Below, piece after piece: positions 16,916-25,475 of a stretch of 64,000 nt of DNA. Position 1 is the first letter of the stretch. Each line of letters opens with the position of its first letter. Source of the stretch: Gilvimarinus japonicus (GTDB lineage Bacteria; Pseudomonadota; Gammaproteobacteria; Pseudomonadales; Cellvibrionaceae). The notes beneath the pieces are model-generated. The model did not search any database. It had not been told where the DNA came from and worked only from the letters and a program-made list of their open reading frames with translations. Location of the stretch: assembly GCF_042847215.1 (NCBI RefSeq), contig NZ_AP031500.1, positions 1,550,001 to 1,614,000 of the forward strand. Reading direction: 5' to 3'. The translations under genes and the position numbers were made by a program.

Positions 16916-18481
16916 ATGACCTCCTATCAGTTTGCCGCTATTCGTTATGCCGCCATTGTGGCTTTTGGTGGATTTATATTCGGCCTGGATGCCGCGCTAA
17001 TTTCAGGGGTGGTGCGGGATATCACCGAGGTGTTTGACCTCTCTGCGTTTCAGGTGGGGTTGGTTGTGGGCTCGCCCGGGTACGGGGTGTTGTTTGCCTT
17101 GTTTCTTGCCGGCTATTTGGCCGATAAATTAGGCCGCAAAAAAACCTTACAGATTATTGCTTCGTTATACGTTGTTTCGGCCGTTGCCTCGGCCATTGCC
17201 CCTAGCTACGAGACGCTGGTGGCGGCACGATTTTTAGGCGGATTGGCATTTACCTCATTATCGTTGGCCTCTATGTATATCGGTGAAATTGCCCCGCCCA
17301 AAGCGCGTGGCAAGCTGGTTGCCATGAACCAAATGGCGATTGTGGTGGGCTTGTCGGCCGCATATTTGTCGGTGTTTGCGGTTCACTGGATCTCAGAATT
17401 GCAGCTCTCGTGGGTCAGCGCGCTGATGATCGATACGCAAACTTGGCGTTGGATGCTGGGGGTTGAGATTCTCCCCGCGTTGATTTGGGTGTTGCTGCTG
17501 TTCTCGATTCCCGAGAGTCCGCGCTGGCTGGTGTTGCGCGGCCGCATCGATGAGGCCGAGGCGGTGATGGCAAAGTTGGTGCCGCCAGCGGAGCTTGCCC
17601 TAGAAATGCAAGGCGTTCGCGAGAGCTCAGCTCATGGCCACAAAAATCACAGTGTGTGGCATCAGTTGCAGGACTTATTTTCTCCTAACGTTCGCAAGGC
17701 GCTGATTATTGCAGTGGTGATTGCGTTCTTTCAGCAAACGGTGGGTATTAATGCGGTGATGTTTTACGCGCCGATTATTTTTGAGCAGGTGGGTCTCGGT
17801 ACCAACGCGGCCCTGTTTAATGGTGTTTATATCGGCCTAATTAGCGTGTTGGCTACGGCGTTGGCGCTGGCACTTATCGACAAGCTCGGGCGCCGGGCTT
17901 TGATTATCGTTGGTCTGGTGGTGGCGGGGGTCAGTCTGCTTTCGTGCGCCTGGGCGTTTAGTCAGGCCACTTATGGTCTGACGGGCGAGACATTGGCGAG
18001 TCTGGCAGAGCACCTTGATGTATCGAGCCTGCAGGCGCTTCAGGGGGTGACCTTCGACAGCGATCTAAGCTTTAAAGCGGCGCTGGTTGAGCAGCTTGGC
18101 CCGAAAGTGGCCCGCGATAACGAGGCGGTGCTGTTTCAGTATGCGGCCAATATGAATGCCACTGTGATCTTGTTTGGGGTGTTGGCCTTTATTGCTGCGT
18201 TCCAGTTTTCTATCGGGCCGGTGATGTGGGTACTGTTTTCTGAGTTGTTCCCTATTCATGTTCGTAGTGTGGCGATTCCGGCCATGGCGTTGGTGGCCAG
18301 TATCGTCAGTGCCATGGTGCAGCAGTTGTTTCCGATTCAGCTTGAGGTGATGGGCTCGTCGGGGGTGTTTTTTACCTATGGAGTGAGTGCCGTGCTCGCT
18401 TTGATACTGCTTGCCTGGCTGATGCCTGAAACCAAAGGTAAGAGTATTGAAGAAATTGAGCAAATGCTTGCGGCAAAATAA
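16916..18481 (+). CDS. MFS sugar transporter, SP family (probable AHG or galactose importer)
   Basis: A 521-residue, 12-helix sugar porter. Family signatures are present: DKLGRKKT between helices 2 and 3, PESPRWLVLRGR after helix 6, QQTVGINAVMFYAP in helix 7, and PETKGKSIEEIEQ at the C-terminus. A loop of about 60 residues between helices 9 and 10 (LTGETLASLAEHL to ARDNEAV) is longer than usual and would face the periplasm. The ATG at 16916 is chosen over a TTG at 16904. As the first gene of the AHG operon it most likely imports 3,6-anhydro-L-galactose, galactose or neoagarobiose across the inner membrane; the exact sugar is inferred from context. Confidence 0.85.
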   Translation: MTSYQFAAIRYAAIVAFGGFIFGLDAALISGVVRDITEVFDLSAFQVGLVVGSPGYGVLFALFLAGYLADKLGRKKTLQIIASLYVVSAVASAIAPSYETLVAARFLGGLAFTSLSLASMYIGEIAPPKARGKLVAMNQMAIVVGLSAAYLSVFAVHWISELQLSWVSALMIDTQTWRWMLGVEILPALIWVLLLFSIPESPRWLVLRGRIDEAEAVMAKLVPPAELALEMQGVRESSAHGHKNHSVWHQLQDLFSPNVRKALIIAVVIAFFQQTVGINAVMFYAPIIFEQVGLGTNAALFNGVYIGLISVLATALALALIDKLGRRALIIVGLVVAGVSLLSCAWAFSQATYGLTGETLASLAEHLDVSSLQALQGVTFDSDLSFKAALVEQLGPKVARDNEAVLFQYAANMNATVILFGVLAFIAAFQFSIGPVMWVLFSELFPIHVRSVAIPAMALVASIVSAMVQQLFPIQLEVMGSSGVFFTYGVSAVLALILLAWLMPETKGKSIEEIEQMLAAK

Positions 18482-18489
18482 ACATTCAC

Positions 18490-18507
18490 ATTGTTGACAA
18501 TATACAA
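18490..18507. promoter_or_regulatory. Overlapping ATTGT/ACAAT elements before cycloisomerase gene
   Basis: ATTGTTGACAAT (18490-18501) runs into TATACAAT, giving two overlapping near-palindromes in the gap after the MFS gene. They resemble the ATTGTATACAAT element and may form an internal operator. Confidence 0.45.
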
Positions 18508-18523
18508 TGCTTGGGGGTAGTCT

Positions 18524-19702
18524 GTGAGTATAGTGGAGAGTACGGGTAATTCGATGAAAGATCTGGTGGTGGAACAAACACAGCAAATCGCAAGTGCAAC
18601 GCAATGTATTGCTGAGGTAAATGTGGAGTACTATCGGGTACCTCTAAAAGAGGTGCTTGCCGACGCTAAGCACGGGATGCATACACACTTTGAGTTGGTG
18701 CTGTGTCGAATCGTCTGTGACGACGGGCTTGAAGGTGTGGGTTACACCTATACCGGCGGTAGTGGTGGTCGCGCCATTTATTCGTTGTTGGCAGATGAGC
18801 TGGCGCCAATGCTAAAGGGTATGGATGCAGGCAAAATTCAGGCGGTTTGGGAAAAAGTTCAGTGGCACTTGCACTATGTGGGGCGCGGTGGCTTGGTGAG
18901 TTTTGCCCAGTCGGCGGTTGATATCGCGCTGTGGGATATTCGTTGTAAACGCCTTGAGCAGCCGCTGTGGAAAGTTGCCGGTGGATTAAGCAACAAAACT
19001 CGCTGCTACGCGGGCGGTATTGATCTGAATTTCACCCAAGAGAAACTGCTGGCGAACATTCAATCCTACCTGGATCGCGGCTTTAAAGCGGTAAAAATTA
19101 AAGTGGGTAAAGAGGATTATCGCGAAGACGTTGCGCGTGTTCGTGCGGTCCGTGAGCTGATTGGTCCGGACATTACCTTCATGGTCGATGCGAACTACTC
19201 TATGACAGTTGAGGGGGCAATTCGCTTCTCAAACGCGATCGCGGATCAGGACGTTACATGGTTTGAAGAGCCGACTATTCCCGATGACTACCAAGGTTAC
19301 GCACGTATTGCCGATGCGACCGATATCGCATTGGCCATGGGCGAAAACTTACACACCATTCATGAATTTACCTACGCCATTGATCAAGCAAAACTTGGCT
19401 TTGTACAGCCCGACGCCTCCAATATCGGGGGGGTTACCGGTTGGTTGGCCGTAGCCAATTTAGCGCAAGCGCACAACTTACCCGTGTGCAGTCACGGTAT
19501 GCACGAACTGCATGTTTCATTGATGGCGTCACAGCCCAATGCTGGGCAGCTAGAGGTTCATTCCTTCCCGATTGACGAGTACACCAAACACCCCCTTAAG
19601 TTGGATGCCGATGGTTTGGCGGTAGCCCCCGACATACCGGGCACAGGGGTAGTGTTTGATGACGCACGGCTAAAAGATTATTTAATTCACTCTTCTAATT
19701 GA
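18524..19702 (+). CDS. 3,6-anhydro-L-galactonate cycloisomerase (enolase superfamily)
   Basis: A 392-residue member of the mandelate racemase/muconate-lactonising branch of the enolase superfamily. Barrel motifs are in order: AVKIKVGKEDY (catalytic Lys region), FMVDANYS, TWFEEP and ALAMGENLH (three metal ligands), and CSHGMHELH. The enzyme of this family in agar pathways opens the anhydro ring of 3,6-anhydro-L-galactonate to 2-keto-3-deoxy-L-galactonate. Context is decisive: it is flanked by the importer and the next three enzymes of that pathway. The GTG start at 18524 has a GGGGGTAG site; an ATG at 18554 is an alternative. A generic sugar-acid dehydratase is the other possibility. Confidence 0.85.
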   Translation: MSIVESTGNSMKDLVVEQTQQIASATQCIAEVNVEYYRVPLKEVLADAKHGMHTHFELVLCRIVCDDGLEGVGYTYTGGSGGRAIYSLLADELAPMLKGMDAGKIQAVWEKVQWHLHYVGRGGLVSFAQSAVDIALWDIRCKRLEQPLWKVAGGLSNKTRCYAGGIDLNFTQEKLLANIQSYLDRGFKAVKIKVGKEDYREDVARVRAVRELIGPDITFMVDANYSMTVEGAIRFSNAIADQDVTWFEEPTIPDDYQGYARIADATDIALAMGENLHTIHEFTYAIDQAKLGFVQPDASNIGGVTGWLAVANLAQAHNLPVCSHGMHELHVSLMASQPNAGQLEVHSFPIDEYTKHPLKLDADGLAVAPDIPGTGVVFDDARLKDYLIHSSN

Positions 19703-19710
19703 GGTTTCGT

Positions 19711-20736
19711 ATGCAAGCGGCACGATACACAGGTAATAAAACCTTCGACGTAGTTGAAGGCTCTAAAGTGGCGCCCAAAGCGGGTGAGGTCTGCATCAAA
19801 GTAGGTTTTGCTGGTATCTGCGGCACCGACATGCACATTTATCACGGCGTTATGGACAAACGCGTCTCTATCCCCCAGACCATCGGCCACGAGATGTCAG
19901 GCATTGTTGCCGAGGTTGGTGACGGTGTTACCGACTACAGTCCGGGCGATCGTGTGGTGGTGCGTCCGCTGGATCACTGTGGTGAGTGTCCTGCCTGCGA
20001 CGCCGGGCACTCCCATGTTTGCCACAACCTGAAGTTTATGGGTATTGATACCACAGGTGCTTTTCAGAGCTTTTGGACTGTTAAGTCACGTACCTTACAC
20101 AAGCTGCCCGAGAACGTAAGTTTAAAGCAGGGCGCGTTGGTCGAACCTCTATCGGTAGCCTGTCACGATGTGTCCCGCGCCGGGCTTAAAGCCGGCGAAA
20201 AAGCGGTGGTGCTGGGCGGCGGGCCAATTGGTCAGTTGATCGCCGCGGTGGCCAAAGGTATTGGGGCCGAGGTTATGGTCTCTGAGGTTAACGCCGATCG
20301 GTTGGCTTTTTCTGAAAAACTAGGCTTTGAAACCGTTGACCCAACCAAGCAAGACATTGGTGAAGTGGTTAAAGAGTGGACCAATGGCAAAGGCGCCGAC
20401 GTGGTGTTTGAGGTAACAGGTGTGCAGCCTGCGGTGGATACCATGACCGAAATTGCCGCCGTGCGTGGCCGTATTTGTATGGTTGCTATTCACTCCGAGA
20501 AACCACAGGTTAACTTGTTCCACTTCTTCTGGAAGGAGCTAGAGTTAGTGGGTGCACGTGTGTACGAAGCCAAAGATTTTGACCAGGCGATTGATTTGAT
20601 CTCGAGCGGTAAAATCACTATCGATAACTTTATTAGCTCTGTCTCACCGCTGGATAAAATTGGCGATGCCTTTGCCGGTATCGACTTAAACCCGGCGGGT
20701 ATGAAAACTCTTATCGACTGTGGAGCGGAACAATGA
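19711..20736 (+). CDS. 2-keto-3-deoxy-L-galactonate 5-dehydrogenase (zinc alcohol dehydrogenase)
   Basis: A 341-residue zinc-dependent medium-chain dehydrogenase of the threonine/sorbitol-dehydrogenase type. The catalytic zinc site is C37-H60-E61 and the structural zinc cysteines are C90, C93, C96 and C104. The NAD-binding loop is VVLGGGPIGQLIA. In the agar AHG route a zinc dehydrogenase oxidises C5 of 2-keto-3-deoxy-L-galactonate to the 2,5-diketo acid, which KduD then reduces to KDG. Position between the cycloisomerase and kduD supports that role. The ATG at 19711 follows TGAGG; the stop overlaps the ATG of kduD by four bases. Confidence 0.8.
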   Translation: MQAARYTGNKTFDVVEGSKVAPKAGEVCIKVGFAGICGTDMHIYHGVMDKRVSIPQTIGHEMSGIVAEVGDGVTDYSPGDRVVVRPLDHCGECPACDAGHSHVCHNLKFMGIDTTGAFQSFWTVKSRTLHKLPENVSLKQGALVEPLSVACHDVSRAGLKAGEKAVVLGGGPIGQLIAAVAKGIGAEVMVSEVNADRLAFSEKLGFETVDPTKQDIGEVVKEWTNGKGADVVFEVTGVQPAVDTMTEIAAVRGRICMVAIHSEKPQVNLFHFFWKELELVGARVYEAKDFDQAIDLISSGKITIDNFISSVSPLDKIGDAFAGIDLNPAGMKTLIDCGAEQ

Positions 20737-21497
20737 ACGACTATTTTGATTTAAGCGGTAAAGTCGCTCTGGTAACCGGTTGTAAGCGCGGCATTGGGCG
20801 CGCCATGGCCGTGGCCCTAGCCGAAGCCGGCGCTGATGTGATCGGCGTGTCGGCCTCATTAGAGTTGCAGGGCTCAGAAGTGTCGAAAGACATTGAAAAA
20901 ACAGGTCGTAGGTTTTCGGCCTACCAATGTGATTTTTCCGATCGCGATAACCTAAAAAGCTTTATTGCTGAAGTTAAAAAAGATCACCCCAAAATAGATA
21001 TTCTGGTTAATAACGCCGGTACTATTAAAAGGGCGCCGGCAGCTGAGCATGGCGATGATATCTGGGATGAGGTCATTGAAGTTAACCTTAATTCACAGTT
21101 TATTTTGAGCCGTGAAGTTGGCAAAACTATGGCCGAGCGTGGCAGCGGTAAAATTATCTTTACCGCCTCACTTCTGACCTTTCAAGGCGGTATTACCGTG
21201 CCGGGTTATGCGGCTAGCAAGGGTGCCATTGGCCAGCTGGCCAAAGCCTTGTCAAACGAATGGGCACCCAAGGGCGTTAATGTGAACGCCATTGCGCCCG
21301 GTTATATTGCCACTGACAACACCCAGGCACTGCGCGAAGATAAAGACCGCTCGAAAGCCATTTTAGAGCGCATTCCGCAAGGTCGCTGGGGAACCCCAGA
21401 TGATTTTAAAGGCCCTACGGTATTTTTAGCCTCGAAAGCATCTGATTATATGAATGGCAGCGTCGTGTTGGTAGACGGCGGTTGGATGGGACGGTAA
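20733..21497 (+). CDS. kduD: 2-dehydro-3-deoxy-D-gluconate 5-dehydrogenase
   Basis: A 254-residue short-chain dehydrogenase with TGCKRGIGRA for cofactor binding, NNAG at about residue 90, Ser in FTASLLTF and the catalytic pair YAASK. The C-terminal VDGGWMGR is the hallmark ending of KduD proteins. In this operon it would reduce 2,5-diketo-3-deoxygluconate, made by the preceding dehydrogenase, to 2-keto-3-deoxy-D-gluconate (KDG), which KdgK at 41.9 kb phosphorylates. Its ATG overlaps the upstream stop, so the two enzymes of the epimerising oxidation-reduction pair are translationally coupled. Confidence 0.88.
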   Translation: MNDYFDLSGKVALVTGCKRGIGRAMAVALAEAGADVIGVSASLELQGSEVSKDIEKTGRRFSAYQCDFSDRDNLKSFIAEVKKDHPKIDILVNNAGTIKRAPAAEHGDDIWDEVIEVNLNSQFILSREVGKTMAERGSGKIIFTASLLTFQGGITVPGYAASKGAIGQLAKALSNEWAPKGVNVNAIAPGYIATDNTQALREDKDRSKAILERIPQGRWGTPDDFKGPTVFLASKASDYMNGSVVLVDGGWMGR

Positions 21498-21502
21498 GCG
21501 TT

Positions 21503-22945
21503 ATGATTAAAAATAATCTTAACTTTATTGGTGGTCAGTATGTTTCCTCCAGCTCTGATGAAACACTGGAAATTCTGAACCCCACCACGGGTGAACGGGT
21601 CGGTACTATACCGGCCGGTACCACCGAAGATGCACAAGTAGCACTAGAAAGTGCCAGTGCGGCGCAAAAGCTGTGGGCAAAGCGCACCGCGCGCGAACGC
21701 GCAGAGATAATGCGTAAGTTCGCTCAAGCGATTCGTGCGAAAAAGCCAGGGCTGGCCGAGTTGCTGGTGAGCGAACAAGGAAAATTGTTATCGGTGGCCG
21801 AGGCTGAAGTGGAAGCCACCGCGACTTTTATCGAGTACGCTTGTGATAATGCGCTGACGATCGAAGGTGATATTTTGCCGTCGGATAACCCCGGCGAGAA
21901 AATTTATATTCATAAAGTTCCGCGTGGCGTCGTGGTAGCCATCACCGCCTGGAACTTTCCGTTGGCACTTGCCGGGCGTAAAATCGGTCCGGCACTGGTG
22001 ACCGGCAACGCCATCGTCGTTAAACCAACACAAGAAACGCCGCTGGCGACGTTAGCGTTGGGTGACATTGCCAACGAGGTAGGCTTACCCGCTGGCATTT
22101 TAAATATTGTTAACGGTGTTGGTTCTGTGGTTGGGCAGCATTTGTGCGAGAGCCCCATTACCCGGTTGATCACTATGACTGGTAGTACCCCGGCAGGTAA
22201 GATCATTTATCGCACCAGTGCCGAGCACCTTACTCCGGTCATGTTGGAGCTTGGGGGTAAGGCACCGTTTGTGGTGATGGAAGATGCCAACCTAGATGAA
22301 GCGGTTCAGGCCGCTTTTACCACACGGTTTGCGAACTGTGGTCAGGTTTGTACCTGTGCCGAGCGTTTGTATGTGCACGAATCTGTTTACGATAAATTTG
22401 TCGACAAACTTTTGCCGATGGTAAAGGGTATTAAGCTGGGCAACCCTATGAATCCCGAAACTACCATGGGGCCAAAAGTAAACGCTCGCGAGATCGATAA
22501 CATTGACGCGATCGTTAAAAAAGGTATTGCTCAGGGCGCCAAGCTGCTGGTCGGTGGTGATGTGGCGGATGTGCCAGAGTACCCTAACGGTCATTGGTAT
22601 CAGCCCACGGTACTGGGTGAAGTCGCCCAGGATAATATCCTGGTGCACGAGGAAACCTTTGGCCCGATTTTGCCAATCGTTAAAATTAAGTCTATCGACG
22701 AGGCCATTACCTACTCTAACGACAGTGAGTACGGCCTATCCACTTACTTGTTCACTGAAAATATGCGCTATATCCATCAGTACATTGATGAGGTGGAAAG
22801 TGGTGAGGTCTATGTGAACCGGGGTATCGGCGAGCAGCATCAGGGCTTCCATAACGGTTGGAAACTCAGTGGTGCCGGCGGTGAGGATGGCAAGTACGGG
22901 CTCGAACAGTACTTAGAAAAAAAGACTGTTTACCTTCAGGAATGA
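21503..22945 (+). CDS. 3,6-anhydro-L-galactose dehydrogenase (aldehyde dehydrogenase family)
   Basis: A 480-residue NAD(P)-dependent aldehyde dehydrogenase close to lactaldehyde dehydrogenase. The catalytic Cys is in NCGQVCTCAE and the catalytic Glu in MLELGGKAP; the cofactor segment is MTGSTPAGK and the substrate-side AWNFPLAL is present. In agar catabolism this family oxidises AHG to 3,6-anhydro-L-galactonate, the substrate of the cycloisomerase encoded three genes upstream. It closes the operon and is followed by a stem-loop. The start at 21503 is preferred over an upstream frame start overlapping kduD. It is clearly related to the second copy at 59665-61116. Confidence 0.85.
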   Translation: MIKNNLNFIGGQYVSSSSDETLEILNPTTGERVGTIPAGTTEDAQVALESASAAQKLWAKRTARERAEIMRKFAQAIRAKKPGLAELLVSEQGKLLSVAEAEVEATATFIEYACDNALTIEGDILPSDNPGEKIYIHKVPRGVVVAITAWNFPLALAGRKIGPALVTGNAIVVKPTQETPLATLALGDIANEVGLPAGILNIVNGVGSVVGQHLCESPITRLITMTGSTPAGKIIYRTSAEHLTPVMLELGGKAPFVVMEDANLDEAVQAAFTTRFANCGQVCTCAERLYVHESVYDKFVDKLLPMVKGIKLGNPMNPETTMGPKVNAREIDNIDAIVKKGIAQGAKLLVGGDVADVPEYPNGHWYQPTVLGEVAQDNILVHEETFGPILPIVKIKSIDEAITYSNDSEYGLSTYLFTENMRYIHQYIDEVESGEVYVNRGIGEQHQGFHNGWKLSGAGGEDGKYGLEQYLEKKTVYLQE

Positions 22946-22953
22946 AAGGGTCC

Positions 22954-22986
22954 GATAGGGGAGTCGTTAACAGCGGCTCCTTTATC
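22954..22986 (+). terminator. Stem-loop at end of AHG operon
   Basis: Positions 22954-22966 and 22974-22986 pair over 13 positions, including G-T wobbles, around a TTAACAG loop. It lies nine bases after the aldehyde-dehydrogenase stop. There is no long U-run, so efficiency is uncertain. Confidence 0.45.
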
Positions 22987-23111
22987 GTATGCGCCGAGTG
23001 AAAAAGAGAAATTAACGCACCTCGATCGCATCACCATAGGGTGTATCTAGCGAGACTGCTCAGCGTATATAGGTAGTATTTACTCAGACTTATTAAAATA
23101 AAGTGGTAGCT

Positions 23112-25475
23112 ATGAACGTTTATAAAACTATAACTCCATCCGTTTTATTCTTTTCACTGTTTCTTTCGGCGTGCAACACAGAAGATACTCCAGCGGCTGC
23201 AGCCACTACCGAGGCGACAGTTGAAGAGAGTGCCGGTGCTGATCAGCCGCTGGCGGTGTTGTACAACTTTGATGATGCGCTGGACTCAACCGTTAAATCT
23301 GCTTCTGCCAATGTAACCTTGGTGGGTGATGGCTCAGATAAATCCGTTAAAATTGACTTTCTGTCAAAGGAGAATGGTTATTCGGGTATTACCTTCAAAC
23401 CTGAGTCCCCTTGGGACTGGAGTAAGTTTGATAGTTTTAGCCTGAGTATGGACTTAGCTAATGATGGCGAGCAGTCGACGCAAATCTACCTGAACTTAAA
23501 AGATGGTAAAGGCAATGTAGCCACCCGAAGTGTGGTGGTGCCAAGGGGAGGCTTTAAAACATATTACGCGAAGCTTGCCGGGCACGACATTGAGTCGGCC
23601 GGTGATGCCGACGCGACTGAGCTAAACTTCTCATCTGGCTTGCGCTCAAACCCGCCCACTTGGCGTGGAGAGGCTACACACTTCATCTGGATGTGGGGTG
23701 TTAAAAGTCTGGACGTATCACAAATCACTGAGATTTCAATCAGTGTTCAGGGCGCGGTGAGTAACAAGACGATTAGCATCGATAACGTCCGTTTGACCGA
23801 AAACCCAACAATGGATGAAGAGTTCCTAGTTGGGATAGTCGACGAGTTTGGTCAAAATGCGAAATATGACTACGCCGACAAGATCGATAGTCTGGAGGAG
23901 TTGCATCAGGTACGTGATGCCGAGCTGGCTGCGCTTAATGGTAAGCCTATGGTTGATCGCTCGAAATTTAGTGGCTGGAAAAATGGCCCCAAGCTTGAAG
24001 CGACTGGGTACTTTCGCACTGAGAAAGTGGATGGCAAATGGGCTCTGGTAGATCCAGAGGGCTACCTATACTTTGCGACCGGTCTAGACATCATTCGTCT
24101 GTCTAATTCTACCACCATGACGGGCTATGATTACGATCAAGAAAAAATCAATCAGCGTGACGACGGCGACCTAACCCCGGAAGATTCTATTGGTATGCTC
24201 AAGGTCAGTGATGAAGCCAAGAAAACCCGGTTTGTGGCCTCAAAGACCCGTGCCAATATGTTTACCTGGTTGCCCGATATGGACGACGAATTGGCGAATC
24301 ACTATAGCTATCGCCGCGCCGCGCACTCTGGCCCGCTGGAGCATGGCGAAACTTACAGCTTTTATCAGGCCAACCTAGAGCGTAAGTATGGCGAAACCTC
24401 GCCTAATAGCTTTTTGCAAAAATGGGAGCAGGTTACCAAACAGCGTATGTTGAACTGGGGGTTTACCTCGCTGGGCAACTGGACCGATCCGCGTTTTTAC
24501 AGTAATGAGCAAATTCCGTTTTTTGCGAATGGTTGGATTATTGGCGACTTTAAAAAAGTCTCCAGCGGCAATGATTTTTGGGGGCCTTTGCCCGACGTGT
24601 TTGACCCGAAATTCGCCGAACGCGCCAAGGTGACGGCCCAGCAAGTCGCGGCAGAAGTACAAAATACGCCCTGGTGTGTGGGAGTGTTTATCGATAATGA
24701 AATGAGCTTTGGCCGCTCTGAGTCAGATCAGCTGCATTACGGTATCGTGATTAACACCCTGGGCCGCGACGCCGCCAGCGTACCCACTAAGGCTGAGTTT
24801 AGTAAGGTTATTAAAGCTAAGTACGACACGGTTGCGGCGTTTAATAACGCATGGAATCTCCAGCTGGTTGATTGGGCCGAGTTCGATAAAGGTTTCACTC
24901 CGGGTGAGATCACCGCCGCGCAACGTGAAGATTACGCCTTATTGCTCGAGCTTTACGCTACTCAGTATTACCGTGTCGTGCACGATGCCGTCGAAGATTC
25001 CTTACCCAACCATTTGTACTTAGGTTCGCGTTTGCCCGATTGGGGCATGCCCATTGAGGTGGTGCGCGCTGCGGCAAAATTCGCCGATGTGGTTAGTTAC
25101 AATGTCTACAAAGAAGGCCTGAACAAGAAAAAGTGGGAGTTTCTGGCTGAGATCGACAAACCCAGTATTATCGGCGAGTTCCATATGGGGGCTATGGATC
25201 GTGGCTTATTTCACCCGGGGTTGATACACGCTGAAGATCAGGATGATCGCGCGCAAATGTACCGCCGTTATATGGATACTGTGATTGGCAACCCGTACTT
25301 TGTTGGCGCTCACTGGTTTCAGTATATGGATTCGCCGCTAACGGGTCGTGCTCACGATGGTGAGAATTATAACGTGGGTTTTGTTGATGTAACGGATACG
25401 CCTTACCCAGAAATGGTGGACGCGGCAAAGGAGCTGGGTCGCGATCTTTACGAGCAACGTTACGGGGATAAGTAA
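23112..25475 (+). CDS. GH50 beta-agarase, lipoprotein
   Basis: A 787-residue lipoprotein with lipobox LFLSAC (Cys at residue 21). A CBM-like beta-sandwich (about 45-230) precedes a GH50 (beta/alpha)8 domain (about 240-785). Catalytic residues by family pattern are acid/base E530 in VGVFIDNEMSFG and nucleophile E689 in SIIGEFHMG, close to the spacing in Saccharophagus Aga50D. GH50 enzymes release neoagarobiose or neoagarotetraose, mostly in exo mode. The preceding GTG at 23103 is an unlikely start. The stop is immediately followed by the ATG of a Tat-exported protein, so the two are cotranscribed. The anchor suggests the periplasmic face or the cell surface. Confidence 0.9.
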   Translation: MNVYKTITPSVLFFSLFLSACNTEDTPAAAATTEATVEESAGADQPLAVLYNFDDALDSTVKSASANVTLVGDGSDKSVKIDFLSKENGYSGITFKPESPWDWSKFDSFSLSMDLANDGEQSTQIYLNLKDGKGNVATRSVVVPRGGFKTYYAKLAGHDIESAGDADATELNFSSGLRSNPPTWRGEATHFIWMWGVKSLDVSQITEISISVQGAVSNKTISIDNVRLTENPTMDEEFLVGIVDEFGQNAKYDYADKIDSLEELHQVRDAELAALNGKPMVDRSKFSGWKNGPKLEATGYFRTEKVDGKWALVDPEGYLYFATGLDIIRLSNSTTMTGYDYDQEKINQRDDGDLTPEDSIGMLKVSDEAKKTRFVASKTRANMFTWLPDMDDELANHYSYRRAAHSGPLEHGETYSFYQANLERKYGETSPNSFLQKWEQVTKQRMLNWGFTSLGNWTDPRFYSNEQIPFFANGWIIGDFKKVSSGNDFWGPLPDVFDPKFAERAKVTAQQVAAEVQNTPWCVGVFIDNEMSFGRSESDQLHYGIVINTLGRDAASVPTKAEFSKVIKAKYDTVAAFNNAWNLQLVDWAEFDKGFTPGEITAAQREDYALLLELYATQYYRVVHDAVEDSLPNHLYLGSRLPDWGMPIEVVRAAAKFADVVSYNVYKEGLNKKKWEFLAEIDKPSIIGEFHMGAMDRGLFHPGLIHAEDQDDRAQMYRRYMDTVIGNPYFVGAHWFQYMDSPLTGRAHDGENYNVGFVDVTDTPYPEMVDAAKELGRDLYEQRYGDK

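Noticed and set aside
18524..19702. Enolase-superfamily gene as galactarate/mandelate-type dehydratase
   Set aside because: The motifs alone allow it, but the flanking importer, KDGal dehydrogenase, KduD and AHG dehydrogenase make the cycloisomerase call much more likely.
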